Assembly: GCA_027297025.1 (NCBI GenBank) | Contig: JAPUIM010000504.1 | Location: 1-6,069, forward strand | DNA: 6,069 bases | Direction: 5' to 3' | Source of the DNA: Bacteroidota bacterium | GTDB taxonomy: Bacteria > Bacteroidota > Bacteroidia > Cytophagales > Cyclobacteriaceae | Part shown: positions 5,224-6,069 of the stretch, in pieces | Layout: each line of letters opens with the position of its first letter | Numbering within the stretch: position 1 is the stretch's first letter | The notes under the pieces: model-generated | The model's input: only the letters and a program-made list of their open reading frames with translations | Databases searched by the model: none | What the model was told of the DNA's origin: nothing | Translations under genes and position numbers: made by a program

Positions 5224-6069
5224 TTAACAGTTCTCTAATACACATTTCTCACTTTCATGTTCCATTTCAATGGTTACGTGTTCGATCTCCATTTGCCTGC
5301 AGGTCTCACGAACTTGTTGTTTGATCTCTAAAATATTTTGATGTGCTATTTGGTCCTCCACCACTACATGAATGGTAAGTATATAATAAACACCGTCCAT
5401 AGACCAAACATGGAGATCATGAGTGGACATTACACCTGGGATTTTGGTAATCTCCTTTTGAAGCATTTGGGTGTTCATTTCGCCTGGTTTAGCTTGCAAA
5501 AAGATGCCAATCGTTTTCTGAAAGTTTTTCATCACATTATAAAGTATGAATAGGGTAAAGACTATAGAAAAAAGCGGATCCAAAATGGGAAGGTTCCAAA
5601 AAAGCATGATGGTTCCGATCAATAAAATACCCACCCAGCCCAGTACATCTTCCCATAAATGCCAGGAAACTACTTTTTCATTGAGTGTTTTACCTCGTTT
5701 TAATCTAATGGCTGCCACACCGTTAAATAATATGCCCAATATGGCCAGTCCGATCATTCCTTCTACTTTGGGAGTTTCGGGTTGTAATAACCTGGGTATT
5801 GCCACGAATAATATTACAATGGATCCGATAATCAACACCGAGCCATTGATAAATGCTCCCAGCAAGGAAAATCTTCGGTAACCATAGGTATATTTTTCAT
5901 CTCTTTGTCGCTGAGATACTCTTTCCAACCGCCAGGATATTCCCAATGAAATACTATCACCCAAGTCATGTAAAGCATCAGATAGAATAGCCACACTATT
6001 GGTTAGAAAACCCCCGAAGATCTCAATAATGGTAAATGCCAAATTCAGAAAAAAAGCTACTTTGATGTT
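5224..6069 (-). CDS. Cation diffusion facilitator (CzcD/ZitB-type Zn2+ efflux), 5' end cut by window
   Basis: The reading frame stays open to the window edge. The nine residues before the first possible internal TTG start (6042) read NIKVAFFLN and continue smoothly into the first membrane helix, LAFTIIEIFGG. The gene therefore begins beyond 6069 and 281 residues are visible. Counting from the first visible residue, the metal site is H34-xxx-D38 in helix 2 (DALHDLGDS) and H137-xxx-D141 in helix 5 (HLWED). This His-Asp/His-Asp set is typical of zinc-proton antiporters of the inner membrane. A DP motif marks helix 6. The cytoplasmic C-terminal domain carries THDLHVWSMDG (216-226) and several His and Glu residues, and ends with two cysteines (276 and 281). 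The loop between helices 4 and 5 is not His-rich. The product exports Zn2+ and possibly Co2+ or Cd2+ from the cytoplasm. It is the first gene of a likely operon with the nitroreductase. Confidence 0.94.
   Translation of the reverse strand, partial: NIKVAFFLNLAFTIIEIFGGFLTNSVAILSDALHDLGDSISLGISWRLERVSQRQRDEKYTYGYRRFSLLGAFINGSVLIIGSIVILFVAIPRLLQPETPKVEGMIGLAILGILFNGVAAIRLKRGKTLNEKVVSWHLWEDVLGWVGILLIGTIMLFWNLPILDPLFSIVFTLFILYNVMKNFQKTIGIFLQAKPGEMNTQMLQKEITKIPGVMSTHDLHVWSMDGVYYILTIHVVVEDQIAHQNILEIKQQVRETCRQMEIEHVTIEMEHESEKCVLENC

Noticed and set aside
5546..5881. 111-residue rightward frame inside the cation-efflux gene
   Set aside because: It is opposite to strongly supported CDF coding sequence with conserved HD motifs; its composition is that of an antisense frame.
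5224..6042. Complete cation-efflux gene starting at TTG 6042
   Set aside because: The frame continues to the window edge with typical CDF first-helix residues, so that TTG is internal and the gene is partial.

Overview
The window looks like a chromosomal stretch from a marine-type Flavobacteriaceae member (Bacteroidota). The clues are a moderately AT-rich composition, AT-rich upstream regions with no recognisable Shine-Dalgarno sequences, very tight gene packing, and protein sequences of flavobacterial type. No mobile element, CRISPR array, tRNA or rRNA is visible. No stretch longer than about 130 bases lacks a gene.

Layout, left to right. Bases 1-54 hold the last 17 codons of a rightward gene I do not recognise. 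It converges on a leftward gene (118-600) for a small stand-alone response-regulator receiver domain that has lost key residues. A perfect 15-bp hairpin between them (70-103) looks like a shared terminator. Then comes the core, about 3.9 kb: a FAD-dependent oxidoreductase (728-1843, +), a UbiA-family membrane prenyltransferase (1840-2709, -), a type III polyketide synthase (2768-3871, +) and a class I SAM methyltransferase (3895-4596, +). The right flank is a leftward pair: a cation diffusion facilitator cut by the window edge (5224-6069) followed by a YdjA-like nitroreductase (4615-5199). This pair is probably unrelated housekeeping or stress functions.

How the genes may work together. The type III PKS has an intact Cys-His-Asn triad and should build a small aromatic polyketide (resorcinol, phloroglucinol or pyrone type). 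The methyltransferase 23 bp downstream should methylate it. The UbiA protein has the hallmark NxxxDxxxD motif and could attach an isoprenoid chain to the aromatic ring at the membrane. The flavoprotein, of the geranylgeranyl-reductase/aromatic-hydroxylase superfamily, could either hydroxylate the ring (towards a quinone) or reduce the prenyl chain. The most interesting reading is therefore a compact pathway for a methylated, prenylated polyketide lipid or quinone (a meroterpenoid). The product and the order of reactions are inference. The four genes lie in three transcription units (convergent, divergent, then co-directional) with almost no spacing, so their linkage rests on proximity and biochemical logic and not on one operon.
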